64,000 bases of DNA, from NCBI GenBank assembly GCA_017962825.1, contig JAGCUO010000021.1, positions 1-64,000 of the forward strand, read 5' to 3'. The notes under the pieces were generated by a model. It did no database searches and was not told the origin of the DNA. It worked only from the letters and a program-made list of their open reading frames with translations. This stretch comes from Lachnospiraceae bacterium. Lineage in GTDB: Bacteria > Bacillota > Clostridia > Lachnospirales > Lachnospiraceae. Shown piece by piece: positions 1 through 8,351 of the stretch. Each line of letters opens with the position of its first letter. Position 1 is the stretch's first letter. Made by a program: the position numbers and the translations under genes.

Positions 1-25
1 ACGGATTCTGAAAGCCGGAGATAAG

Positions 26-886
26 ATGGAAGGAATACTGAGTCTTTGCGCAACACCCATAGGAAATCTCGGAGACATGTCCCCGAGAATATTGGAGTGC
101 CTTGAAAGCGCCGATCTGATCGCGGCTGAGGATACCAGAAACAGCATAAAGCTTCTCAATCATTTCGAAATCCATACCCCCATGACCAGCTATCATGAAT
201 TCAATAAATATGACAAAGCCGCAGAACTGGTGGGATTCATGAGAGAGGGTAAGACGGTTGCACTGATTACGGATGCGGGAACACCGGCCATATCGGATCC
301 CGGTGAAGTGCTGGTTGCAATGTGTATAGAAGCGGGAATAACCGTAACATCTCTGCCCGGTCCCTGTGCATGTATCACCGCCCTTACACTGTCCGGATTA
401 AATACCAGAAGGTTCGTCTTTGAGGGCTTTATTCCCAGAGAAAAGAAAGAAAGATCGGAAGTCCTTAAAAGCGTCGAAAAAGAGACCAGAACCATGATCT
501 TTTACGAGGCTCCTCATCATCTGAAGGGTACTCTTGCGGATCTGTCTGAAGCACTTTCCGGCGGAGAAGGACGAAAGATCGCACTTTGCAGAGAACTGAC
601 CAAGAAGTTCGAAGAGGTTATTCATACCACCATCGGCGGTGCGATACTTAAATATGAAAACGAAGAACCCAGAGGTGAATATGTCCTTGTTATCGAGGGA
701 ATGGATCCAGAAGAACTAAAGGCGTCGGTACGGGCATCCTGGGAAGAAATGAGCATCGAAGATCACGTTAAGATGTACGAAGACAGAGGCCTTGACCGCA
801 AAGAAGCCATGAAAGCCGCTGCTGCGGACAGGGGAGTATCCAAGAGAGATATTTATGCTTATCTCGAAAAAACGGGTAAAAAATGA
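26..886 (+). CDS. rsmI: 16S rRNA (cytidine1402-2'-O)-methyltransferase
   Basis: Transfers a methyl group from SAM to the 2'-O of C1402 in 16S rRNA, fine-tuning the P site. The 286-residue protein has the normal family length. Its N-terminus carries the family hallmark ATPIGNLGD (residues 10-18), followed by the AAEDTR segment near residue 33 and the SLPGPCA segment near residue 108, all typical of the tetrapyrrole-methylase fold. A GGAG at 17-20 sits 5 bases before the ATG, which supports this start, although the frame stays open to the window edge. It stands ahead of the transporter gene with a 121-base gap. The identification is secure; nothing is odd in it. Confidence 0.95.
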   Translation: MEGILSLCATPIGNLGDMSPRILECLESADLIAAEDTRNSIKLLNHFEIHTPMTSYHEFNKYDKAAELVGFMREGKTVALITDAGTPAISDPGEVLVAMCIEAGITVTSLPGPCACITALTLSGLNTRRFVFEGFIPREKKERSEVLKSVEKETRTMIFYEAPHHLKGTLADLSEALSGGEGRKIALCRELTKKFEEVIHTTIGGAILKYENEEPRGEYVLVIEGMDPEELKASVRASWEEMSIEDHVKMYEDRGLDRKEAMKAAAADRGVSKRDIYAYLEKTGKK

Positions 887-923
887 GCTTTCTTTGGGCT
901 GCAGAATCCGTTTTCATTGCTTT

Positions 924-948
924 TTAGCGCCCGAAGTGCTAATCTTTT
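924..948 (+). terminator. weak intrinsic terminator candidate after rsmI
   Basis: A 7-bp stem TTAGCGC / GTGCTAA with a CCGAA loop lies 38 bases after the rsmI stop and is followed by TCTTTT. One G-U pair and a short U-run make it weak; it is the only terminator-like structure in this gap. Confidence 0.35.
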
Positions 949-1007
949 AAAGGTTTTAGCGGTATTTTCACCGAATAAACAAGTTTAATTACAGAGAGGT
1001 TTTCAAA

Positions 1008-2348
1008 ATGGCTGAACAGGCAAAACAGGGAGGATGGCGTGCCAATAAATGGGTTCGCGCAGCTATTCCCGCACTACTTCTTCACTGCAGTATCGGTACC
1101 GTTTACTGCTGGTCGATCTTCTCTCAGGAGATTGCAGACTATATCGGATACTCAAAGGGAGCCGTTGAATGGGCGTTCTCTTTTGCTATCTTTTTCCTCG
1201 GAATGAGCGCAGCCTTCCTCGGAAATATCGTTGAGAAGGACATTCATAAGTCCTCACTCATCGCTACCATTTGTTTTTCCGTGGGAATGCTCCTTACCGG
1301 TGTGTTCATCATGTACGGCGGATCTCATCAGCACAGCCCCGTTGCGCTTATCGGTATTTATCTCAGCTATGGATTTATCATGGGTGTAGGACTCGGTACA
1401 GGATATCTTTCCCCCGTTAAGACTCTTATGCTCTGGTTCCAGGACAGAAAGGGACTTGCTACCGGACTTGCAGTTGCAGGATTCGGAGCAGCTAAGGCTA
1501 TCGCAAGCCCTATCATGCAGGGAATGCTCAACGGACTCGGCAACGGTGGAATCTACAAGATGTTCATGATCCTTGCCGGAGTTTATTTCGTAATGATGTT
1601 CGTAGGACACCTTCTTCTTGCTAAGCCCGCTGACTGGCATGAGCCTCAGAACAGCGCTGATAAGCCTAAGATCATGGATGTTCTCAAGACCAAGCCCCTT
1701 ACCAACTACATCGGTATCTGGCTTATGTTCTATATCAACATTACCTGCGGACTTGCTCTTATCTCTCAGGAGAAGATGATCGTTAAGTGCGTAGGCCTTG
1801 CAGCTATGGCAGGTGTCATCTCTACCGTATCAGCTATATTCAATGCCGGCGGACGTCTCGGATTCTCCGCTTGGGCAGATACCATGAAGGACAGAAACAC
1901 CATCTACAAGATGATCTTCATTCTTTCCATCGCATTTACCGCACTTGTAATGCTCACCGGCGGAATCAAGAACGGTGAGGGCAACGGACTTCTTATCTTC
2001 CTTGTGCTTGCACTTATCTTCGTAGTAAATGCAGGATACGGCGGAGGATTCTCCAATGTACCCACCCTCCTTTCCGATCACTACGGAATGGGTTCCATTT
2101 CAGCCATTCACGGAATTACTCTTTCCGCATGGGCTTTTGCCGGACTTACCGGAAATCAGGTTGCAACCTTCATCGTTAACCATACCGGAGAGTTCATAGA
2201 GCACGGAACCGATGCTGCAGGAAAGGTTATCAGCATCAATCCCGTCGGATATCAGAACGTACTTATTTTCACCATTGCACTTTATATACTTGCCCTTGTT
2301 CTTTGCCTTGTACTTGTTAAGCCTTCAAACACCAAAGGTACAAAATAA
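1008..2348 (+). CDS. OFA-family MFS transporter (oxalate/formate antiporter-like)
   Basis: Integral membrane carrier of the oxalate:formate antiporter (OFA) branch of the major facilitator superfamily, expected to exchange or symport small monocarboxylates or dicarboxylates. The 446-residue product has about 12 hydrophobic segments, the opening LLHCSIGTVYCWSIF block (residues about 24-38) common to OFA proteins, and the central SPVKTLMLWFQDRKGLATGL loop with the charged RKG typical of MFS. A GAGAGG precedes the ATG. Its TAA stop overlaps the ATG of the next small gene, so the two are translationally coupled. Substrate cannot be read from sequence; formate, oxalate, lactate or pyruvate are all possible in a fermenting anaerobe. 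Confidence 0.85.
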   Translation: MAEQAKQGGWRANKWVRAAIPALLLHCSIGTVYCWSIFSQEIADYIGYSKGAVEWAFSFAIFFLGMSAAFLGNIVEKDIHKSSLIATICFSVGMLLTGVFIMYGGSHQHSPVALIGIYLSYGFIMGVGLGTGYLSPVKTLMLWFQDRKGLATGLAVAGFGAAKAIASPIMQGMLNGLGNGGIYKMFMILAGVYFVMMFVGHLLLAKPADWHEPQNSADKPKIMDVLKTKPLTNYIGIWLMFYINITCGLALISQEKMIVKCVGLAAMAGVISTVSAIFNAGGRLGFSAWADTMKDRNTIYKMIFILSIAFTALVMLTGGIKNGEGNGLLIFLVLALIFVVNAGYGGGFSNVPTLLSDHYGMGSISAIHGITLSAWAFAGLTGNQVATFIVNHTGEFIEHGTDAAGKVISINPVGYQNVLIFTIALYILALVLCLVLVKPSNTKGTK

Positions 2349-2521
2349 TGTATTCATGTGACACATGCGTAAATTACGTGTATGATGAAGAAGACGATTC
2401 ATACGATTGTATGGTCGAGATGGATGAGGATGATGCATACCGTATAAATGCCGACAGCAGGGCTCAATGCCCGTATTACAGGCTGGATGACGAATACGCG
2501 GTTGTCAGACATCAAATGTGA
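2348..2521 (+). CDS. small four-cysteine acidic protein (DUF6472-like)
   Basis: A 57-residue protein starting at the A of the transporter stop codon (TAATG overlap). It begins MYSCDTCVNYVYDEEDD and ends with CPYYRLDDEYAVVRHQM. Four cysteines (C4, C7, C21, C41) could bind a metal ion, with the first two as a CxxC pair. The rest is strongly acidic in the first half. I recognise the pattern as that of the small DUF6472 proteins scattered through Clostridia; their function is unknown. The coupling to the OFA transporter is the only contextual clue and may be accidental. The next gene starts 16 bases downstream with its own AAGGAG. Confidence 0.75.
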   Translation: MYSCDTCVNYVYDEEDDSYDCMVEMDEDDAYRINADSRAQCPYYRLDDEYAVVRHQM

Positions 2522-2536
2522 TTAAGGAGAGTAACT

Positions 2537-3103
2537 ATGACAAGAGACACTAAACTCGGAATTAACGATTATTGGTTTGTTGCACTTATATTCCTGGCAG
2601 CACTTCTCGGCCCCATTCCTTTTCTGGGACTTATCATCTACGGTGCTGTAGCTGAAAACAGTAAAGTGATCAAGGATGGAAGCAAGATTGCGATCATTCT
2701 CTATGCAGGCGTAAAGATCATTCAGTATGTTCTTGACGTAGTTGTTTATCTCGTAAGATGCTTCGATGTATCAGAGTATGGACTTAACGGATTCTACAGC
2801 TTCATGAACAGAGTTGATTACTTTATCGACGGTGTATTCTACGGAGCAATCCTTGTTTTCTTAGTTATCAATGTGGTCAAGGGACTTTCCGTTTCATCCG
2901 TTTCCGCTCAGGCAGTTAATCCTCTTCTTGCAGCAGGAATCGAAAAAACAGAGCAGGAAGCAGCGGCTAAGGCGGCAGCTCCCGCAGCAGCACCCGCTCA
3001 GGCAGAGGCTCCCAAGAAGACTCCCGAGGTTTGCCCCAACTGTGGAAAGAAGCTTGCCGAAGGCGTAAAATTCTGTGCAGGATGCGGAACCAAGATAGGA
3101 TAA
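2537..3103 (+). CDS. membrane protein with C-terminal zinc ribbon
   Basis: A 188-residue protein of unknown function. Three hydrophobic segments can be seen (residues about 13-36, 51-74 and 98-115), followed by an Ala/Pro/Lys-rich linker (about 135-160) and a C-terminal zinc ribbon of the CPNCGKKL ... CAGCGTKI type. This places the ribbon on the cytoplasmic side if the topology follows the positive-inside rule. TAAGGAG 8 bases upstream supports the start. It closes the transcription unit begun by the transporter, because a strong terminator follows. The zinc-ribbon tail is common in Firmicutes membrane proteins of unknown role and does not define a function. Confidence 0.7.
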   Translation: MTRDTKLGINDYWFVALIFLAALLGPIPFLGLIIYGAVAENSKVIKDGSKIAIILYAGVKIIQYVLDVVVYLVRCFDVSEYGLNGFYSFMNRVDYFIDGVFYGAILVFLVINVVKGLSVSSVSAQAVNPLLAAGIEKTEQEAAAKAAAPAAAPAQAEAPKKTPEVCPNCGKKLAEGVKFCAGCGTKIG

Positions 3104-3122
3104 TTTCCAATTTCAATAATGC

Positions 3123-3155
3123 AAACGGACAGGTAAAAACCTGTCCGTTTTTTTT
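3123..3155 (+). terminator. strong intrinsic terminator
   Basis: Perfect 11-bp stem AAACGGACAGG / CCTGTCCGTTT with a TAAAAA loop, continuing into a run of eight T. It ends the OFA transporter / zinc-ribbon unit. Confidence 0.93.
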
Positions 3156-3188
3156 AGCAAAAAATAGTAGGTTTATCTTCAAAAAATG

Positions 3189-3217
3189 TGGAGAAACCGC
3201 GGTTTCAATGATATAAT
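3189..3217 (+). promoter_or_regulatory. sigma-A-type promoter for fapA
   Basis: TGGAGA (3189-3194, four of six consensus positions), a 17-base spacer, and a perfect TATAAT (3212-3217) preceded by TGA, that is, an extended -10. Transcription would start near 3224 and leave a leader of about 95 bases before the FapA start. Confidence 0.7.
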
Positions 3218-3243
3218 CGTTTGTAGCGGTATCAGGTAATGAT

Positions 3244-3293
3244 CTGTTTGCCAAGATTGTCAACTTTTGGGGTGTTGACGGCTTTGCAAACAG
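3244..3293 (+). promoter_or_regulatory. long hairpin in the fapA leader
   Basis: Outer arms CTGTTTGC (3244-3251) and GCAAACAG (3286-3293) pair perfectly; inside, AAG/CTT and GTCAAC (3259-3264) / GTTGAC (3274-3279) extend the helix to a TTTTGGGGT loop. There is no U-run, so it is not a terminator. It ends about 25 bases before the start codon. I do not recognise it as a known riboswitch; it could be a protein-binding or stability element. Confidence 0.5.
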
Positions 3294-3318
3294 TTAAATT
3301 ACTCAAAGGTGCTGCTAT

Positions 3319-5577
3319 ATGGCTGGTGACGGCGCGCTCTACACTCCGGACCAAAGGTTCGAGATACAAGAGGGCAGGAAAAAAGGCCTGAACACAACGG
3401 TTTATGAAGACCCCGGCTTCCTGGCTATACAGATGAGAGAGATTCGTCTGGCCCTGGAAAAAGGTCTTGATGTTAGTGTGCTCAGAAACCCCGAACTGGA
3501 CTGGCTGCAGATGGGGGAGATACGTCAGGGACTGGAGAGCAAGGTGGATGTAAGCCGTTATGCCAAGCCTGAGATCTCTTCTCACGCGATGCGTCAGATC
3601 AGAAAAGGTCTTGAGAGCGGTATCGACATATCCGGGTTCCTGGATTATCCGCCTCTGATCGTCCGTCAGATACGTAAATCAAGACGTGACGGCGTAGATA
3701 TCATGAAATATGTCGGAGAGGGATATAAGGAGGATCAGCTTGAGCAGATCCGTATCGCTCTTACGAGAAAAATACCCATTGAACAGTACCTGAGAGTTGA
3801 ATTCAGAGCTCCATCCATCGGTGAATTCAGAAGCGGCCTTGAAAAGGGCCTTGATATAACCCCCTATGTCAACACTGCATATGAGTGGCGACAGATGAGG
3901 GAGATAAGACTCGGGCTTGAGAAAAGAATAGATACCTCTCTTTATTCGAATCCTTATTTTCAGGCAACTCAGATGAAGGAAATAAGGCTCGGACTTGAAG
4001 AAGGTCTTGATGTAAGCTCATATGCCCATATCCGTTTTTCAGCTGCGGATATGAGATCCATGAGGGAAAAACTCAAAGAGGAAGTATCGAGGGCGGCGCA
4101 GATCTCGGAGTCATCCGATTCCATCGATTTTGAGAAACTCGGACAGCTCCTGGAAGAAGATCCTCTGGCAGAGGTCGGACTTCCTTTCAAGATAGTTGTC
4201 TCCCCCGACGGAATGGAGGCATATCTTTCCATCGCAAACTTAAATAACAGGCCTACCGAGGACGAGGTTCTCAAAGAACTCTGGGCTTGTAAGATCAGAA
4301 AAGGAATACTCCGTAAAGAGATCACAAAAGCCTGCGACGGAACATACGAAGAAGACACCGTTCTTATCGCGGTCGGTAAAAACGTGGAGAACGGACGCGA
4401 CGGATGGTACGAATATTTCTTTAAGACGGACGTAAACAGAAAGCCCAAGCTCCTTCCCGACGGCTCCGTTGATTACCATGACATAGAATGGTATGACGCG
4501 GTCAAGAAGGGCGACAAGCTGGCTTATTACCATAAGGCGGAGGACGGTATCGACGGCTATGACGTCGAAGGTAACATCCTTAAGTCCACAAGAGGTAAGG
4601 AACAATCCATCCTTTCGGGCAACGGATTCCAGATGGATTCCGACAGATGTACCTACTATGCCAAGATAGACGGCATGGTCAAGCTGGAAGATGACAGACT
4701 TGAAGTAAGTGAGATGCTGGAGGTTGAGGAGATCAACTCCTCCATCGGAAACATCATCTTCAACGGATCGATACATGTCAGGGGAAATGTAGGAGCCGGT
4801 GTTACCATCAAGGCCGGTAAGGACATCATCATCGACGGATTTATCGAAGGAGCGAACCTCGAAGCTGCCGGAGAAATCATTCTCAGGAAGGGAATGAACG
4901 GTTCCGGAAAGGGCAAGATAAAAGCCGGAGGAAACGTAACAGCTAAATTCCTTGAATCCGCGGATGTGTATGCCGGCGGAATGATACATATCGACTACGC
5001 CATGAACAGTGTCCTTTATTCCGAGGAGATAGTCGAAGCCAAACTCAGAAACGGTACCATTGTCGGAGGCGTATGTACCGGAGTAAAGGGAGTATCGGCC
5101 CAGAACATCGGAACGAGGGCAGCGGTACAGACAACGATACGTGCGGGATCTTCAACCGCATTGATGAAACTCAATAACGAGATATACAGGCAGCTGAGCA
5201 GTACGAACGAGGAAATCAGGATCCTTGAAAATGTCCGAAGGGAGATGGAAGGGAAACTGAATGCCGAGCAGCTTGCGGAGCAGCCTGTTTACGAGAAAGT
5301 ACAAAACGCCCTCTATACAAAGGGAAAAGAAGCCGAGGAGCTTGTTGCAAAACAGGAAGAGGTAAGAGGAAGGCTGCTTGAACTCAGCAGGGCGGTCATA
5401 GAAGCAAAAGGCACCATATATGACGGAGTAAAAGTCTGGCTGGGTGAAGTTACCTGGAACAGTGAGAAAGAACTCACGGATGTTACACTTCGCAAGGTAA
5501 GAAAAGGCTCAGATGAAAAGGTCCTGGCTTACCACAACAACAAGGATCCCAAAGACCCCGACGCACTTGTAGAATAA
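3319..5577 (+). CDS. fapA: FapA-family (DUF342) protein with N-terminal 26-residue tandem repeats
   Basis: 752 residues in three parts. Residues about 10-255 hold roughly nine tandem repeats of about 26 residues built on QMxEIRxGLExGLDVSxYxxP. Residues about 280-610 are the FapA / DUF342 core, including the glycine-rich beta-helix-like stretch around HVRGNVGAGVTIKAGKDI. Residues about 615-700 form a Glu/Lys-rich coiled coil. FapA proteins are tied to flagellar or polar cell-surface assembly in some bacteria, but their biochemical role is unresolved. AAAGG lies upstream of the ATG. It has its own promoter and a structured leader, and the HD-GYP gene follows 36 bases later, so the pair probably forms one signalling or motility unit. 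The repeat block is an addition to the usual FapA core. Confidence 0.85.
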   Translation: MAGDGALYTPDQRFEIQEGRKKGLNTTVYEDPGFLAIQMREIRLALEKGLDVSVLRNPELDWLQMGEIRQGLESKVDVSRYAKPEISSHAMRQIRKGLESGIDISGFLDYPPLIVRQIRKSRRDGVDIMKYVGEGYKEDQLEQIRIALTRKIPIEQYLRVEFRAPSIGEFRSGLEKGLDITPYVNTAYEWRQMREIRLGLEKRIDTSLYSNPYFQATQMKEIRLGLEEGLDVSSYAHIRFSAADMRSMREKLKEEVSRAAQISESSDSIDFEKLGQLLEEDPLAEVGLPFKIVVSPDGMEAYLSIANLNNRPTEDEVLKELWACKIRKGILRKEITKACDGTYEEDTVLIAVGKNVENGRDGWYEYFFKTDVNRKPKLLPDGSVDYHDIEWYDAVKKGDKLAYYHKAEDGIDGYDVEGNILKSTRGKEQSILSGNGFQMDSDRCTYYAKIDGMVKLEDDRLEVSEMLEVEEINSSIGNIIFNGSIHVRGNVGAGVTIKAGKDIIIDGFIEGANLEAAGEIILRKGMNGSGKGKIKAGGNVTAKFLESADVYAGGMIHIDYAMNSVLYSEEIVEAKLRNGTIVGGVCTGVKGVSAQNIGTRAAVQTTIRAGSSTALMKLNNEIYRQLSSTNEEIRILENVRREMEGKLNAEQLAEQPVYEKVQNALYTKGKEAEELVAKQEEVRGRLLELSRAVIEAKGTIYDGVKVWLGEVTWNSEKELTDVTLRKVRKGSDEKVLAYHNNKDPKDPDALVE

Positions 5578-5613
5578 ATATTTGCGACGGATATTACGTC
5601 AAGAGGCTGGCAT

Positions 5614-6726
5614 ATGGCAGGTAAAATTCTGATCATTACCGGAAAACTGGTTGAGAGGGAAGAACTCTCCGAGATACTGAAGGATAATTATGAGGTCATC
5701 TGCGCATCAAACGGCGAAGAAGGCAGAAAGTATCTTTTGGAAAACGGAGCAGACCTTGAGTGCGTTTTCATAAGAGCCGATCTCCCCGGAATATCCGGCG
5801 AGGCACTTGTCAAGGCATCTTCGGAGGGCGGACTTACCAGAAAGGTTCCTTTTATCGTCATAGAAGGAGAGGATGATCCCGATACCCCCGCCTCATGGTT
5901 TGAGATGGGAGTAATGGATTTTGCCAGAAAGCCGTTCAGATCCAAGCCTATCAGAAGAAGGGTCGAGAACCTTTCGAGGATCATCAAAAAGCAGGCCGCT
6001 TCTTCCGTTAAGCTCGGAACTCAGGATGAGACGCTCAAAAAGCAGTTTAAGCTCCTGTCATTGCAGTCGGAAGAACTTAAAAAGAGCAGAAACCTTCTCA
6101 TGGCTTCCCTTGGATCCATCGTAGAAGACAGAAACCTGGAGCATTCCGACCATATAATGCACGTCAAGGAATTCACCAAGATCCTCGGCCTTCAGATGAT
6201 GCAGGATTATCCCGATCTGGGACTTACCAAGGAAAAGGTTGAAGTATATTCCATAGCGAGCATGCTTCATGATATAGGCAAGATAAGCCTTCCGGACAAT
6301 GTTATCCTAAAGCCCGGAAGACTCACTCCCGAAGAACAGGAACTTATGAAATCGCACACCTCTAAGGGATGCGAACTTCTTGAGGGTATAAAAGGATACA
6401 TAAGTAAGGATTATTTCAACGCAGCGTATGATATCTGCAAATATCATCACGAAAAATATGACGGCGGCGGATATCCTTACGGATTATCCGGAGATGATAT
6501 TCCGCTCTCTGCCCAGATAGTCGGTATAGCCGATGTATACGACGGACTGGTCAGTGAGAGAATATATAAAAAGGCATTGCCCAAGAGCAGGGCATTTGAA
6601 CTGATCATATCAGGGGACTGCGGCGCATTTGCACCAAAGGTTATGGATTCGTTCAGAAAGTGCCGCGAAAAATTTGAAGCTCTGATAGACCAGTCAAATA
6701 TGGAACTGGCCGATTCGGATGACTGA
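5614..6726 (+). CDS. HD-GYP protein with a degenerate receiver domain
   Basis: 370 residues: a CheY-like receiver (about 1-115), a coiled linker (about 130-160) and an HD-GYP domain (about 165-360). The HD pair is H219-D220 in LHDIGK and the GYP triad is G286-Y287-P288 in GGGYPYGL, so the hydrolytic core that cleaves cyclic di-GMP looks intact. The receiver is not: the acidic pair after the first strand is replaced by T9-G10, and the phosphoacceptor position is R54 (in VFIRADLPG). The lysine in ARKPF is kept. AGAGG precedes the ATG. It is probably cotranscribed with fapA upstream and ends 11 bases before the sugar-kinase gene. Activity is likely controlled by something other than phosphorylation. 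Confidence 0.9.
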   Translation: MAGKILIITGKLVEREELSEILKDNYEVICASNGEEGRKYLLENGADLECVFIRADLPGISGEALVKASSEGGLTRKVPFIVIEGEDDPDTPASWFEMGVMDFARKPFRSKPIRRRVENLSRIIKKQAASSVKLGTQDETLKKQFKLLSLQSEELKKSRNLLMASLGSIVEDRNLEHSDHIMHVKEFTKILGLQMMQDYPDLGLTKEKVEVYSIASMLHDIGKISLPDNVILKPGRLTPEEQELMKSHTSKGCELLEGIKGYISKDYFNAAYDICKYHHEKYDGGGYPYGLSGDDIPLSAQIVGIADVYDGLVSERIYKKALPKSRAFELIISGDCGAFAPKVMDSFRKCREKFEALIDQSNMELADSDD

Positions 6727-6737
6727 CAGGAGAATTT

Positions 6738-8327
6738 ATGGAAGCAAAACAGATCATTGAAGAAGGCAAAGGGGTACTCGGAATCGAGTTCGGTTCCACC
6801 AGGATCAAGAGCGTTCTTACGGACGCATCTCACAACATCTTAGCGACGGGTATCTACGATTGGGAAAACTCCCTCGTTGACGGTATCTGGACCTATCCCA
6901 TGGACGAGATAATGAAGGGAATGCGCGGAAGCTACTCATCACTCGTCTCAGACGTATCAGAAAAATACCAGACAAGCATCAAAAGCCTTTCAGCCATAGG
7001 AATCAGTGCCATGATGCACGGATACCTTCCCTTTGATAAGGACGGAAAGCAGCTTGCGGAGTTCAGAACCTGGAGAAACACCATGACTGCCGAGGCAGCA
7101 GGCGTACTCTCCAAAGAATTTAACTTCAACATTCCCCAGAGATGGAGCATCGCTCACCTCTATCAGGCGATCCTCTCCGGTGAAGATCACGTCAAAGATA
7201 TTTCTTTCCTCACCACACTTGCGGGTTATATCCACTTCCGCCTTACCGGCGAAAAGAATATGGGAGTCGGCGAAGCATCAGGAATGTTCCCCATCAATCC
7301 CGAGACCTGCGATTATGATGAGAAGATGATCGCATCATTCGATGCACTTATCGCAGACAAAGGTTTTTCTTGGAAAATAAAGGACATCCTTCCCAAGGTT
7401 CTCAAGGCCGGCGAGAAGGCAGGAACACTCACTGCCGAAGGTGCGGCTCTTTTGGATGAGAGCGGAACCCTTACGGCAGGTGCGGTATTTGCTCCTTGCG
7501 AGGGAGATGCGGGAACCGGAATGTGCGCAACCAATGCGGTAAAACCCGGAACAGGTAATATTTCCGCAGGAACGAGCGTATTCTCGATGGTTGTTCTCAA
7601 AGAGAACTTAAGCAAGCCTCATGAGGAGATCGATGTCGTAACCACACCCGAAGGACTTCCCGTTGCCATGGTCCACTGCAATAACTGCTCATCGGATATT
7701 AATGCGTGGGTCAAGCTATTTGCGGATTTCGCTAAGGTCATGGGACTTGAAGTAAATGTAGGCGATATCTATACCAAGCTTTTCACGGATGCATATAAGA
7801 ACGGTGCAGCCGATTGCGGCGGAGTCTTAAGCATCAACTATTTCTCGGGAGAGCCCGTAACAGGTCTTGTAAACGGAAGACCCATGGTCATCAGAACTCC
7901 CGATGCCGATTTCACAATGGCAAACTTCATGCGCAGCAATATCTACAGCGCATTCGCAACACTTAAGTACGGCAACGACATTCTTTCCCGTGAGGAGAAT
8001 GTTAAGACGGAAGTAATGATGGCACAGGGAGGCCTTTTCAAGACTCCTCTTGCGGCGCAGCAGATGCTTGCGGACGCCCTCGATTGTCCCGTCACCGTAC
8101 CCGATACCGCTTCGGAAGGCGGTGCCTGGGGAATGGCAGTACTTGCCGCATTTGTCCTTAACAAAGAAAGCGGCGAGAATCTCGGCGATTACCTTGAGAA
8201 GAAGGTATTCTCCGGCCAGGGTCAGAAGACATTAAATCCCGATCCTGAGGGGGTTAAGGGATTTGATATATATCTGGAAGGATATAAAAAAGTACTTAAA
8301 GCAGAAAAGATAGTAGCCGATTCGTAA
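6738..8327 (+). CDS. FGGY-family sugar kinase (L-ribulokinase-like)
   Basis: ATP-dependent kinase of the FGGY family, 529 residues. The N-terminal ATPase phosphate-1 motif is seen as GIEFGSTRIKSV (residues about 15-26), and the C-terminal half has the glycine-rich MMAQGGLF segment followed by GGAWGMAVLA. Because the next gene is araD, the likely substrate is L-ribulose (giving L-ribulose 5-phosphate), with xylulose as an alternative. AGGAG upstream supports the start. It leads a pentose operon: kinase, araD, both transketolase subunits, rpe, with spacings of 0-46 bases. No arabinose isomerase lies in the window, so the supply of ribulose must come from genes elsewhere. Confidence 0.82.
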   Translation: MEAKQIIEEGKGVLGIEFGSTRIKSVLTDASHNILATGIYDWENSLVDGIWTYPMDEIMKGMRGSYSSLVSDVSEKYQTSIKSLSAIGISAMMHGYLPFDKDGKQLAEFRTWRNTMTAEAAGVLSKEFNFNIPQRWSIAHLYQAILSGEDHVKDISFLTTLAGYIHFRLTGEKNMGVGEASGMFPINPETCDYDEKMIASFDALIADKGFSWKIKDILPKVLKAGEKAGTLTAEGAALLDESGTLTAGAVFAPCEGDAGTGMCATNAVKPGTGNISAGTSVFSMVVLKENLSKPHEEIDVVTTPEGLPVAMVHCNNCSSDINAWVKLFADFAKVMGLEVNVGDIYTKLFTDAYKNGAADCGGVLSINYFSGEPVTGLVNGRPMVIRTPDADFTMANFMRSNIYSAFATLKYGNDILSREENVKTEVMMAQGGLFKTPLAAQQMLADALDCPVTVPDTASEGGAWGMAVLAAFVLNKESGENLGDYLEKKVFSGQGQKTLNPDPEGVKGFDIYLEGYKKVLKAEKIVADS

Positions 8328-8351
8328 GCTGCTGTCGGACAGGGGAAAACA

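Noticed and set aside
1..25. Possible C-terminal codons of an upstream gene, ending TAA at 22-24
   Set aside because: Seven open codons are too few to call a gene; the rsmI frame is also open to the edge.
3220..3318. Cyclic di-GMP riboswitch before fapA
   Set aside because: The conserved GEMM core nucleotides are not found; only a hairpin is supported.
4240..4989. Long antisense reading frame (249 codons) inside fapA
   Set aside because: It is the complement of a well-supported coding region, without a start signal or family similarity; similar antisense frames elsewhere were rejected for the same reason.
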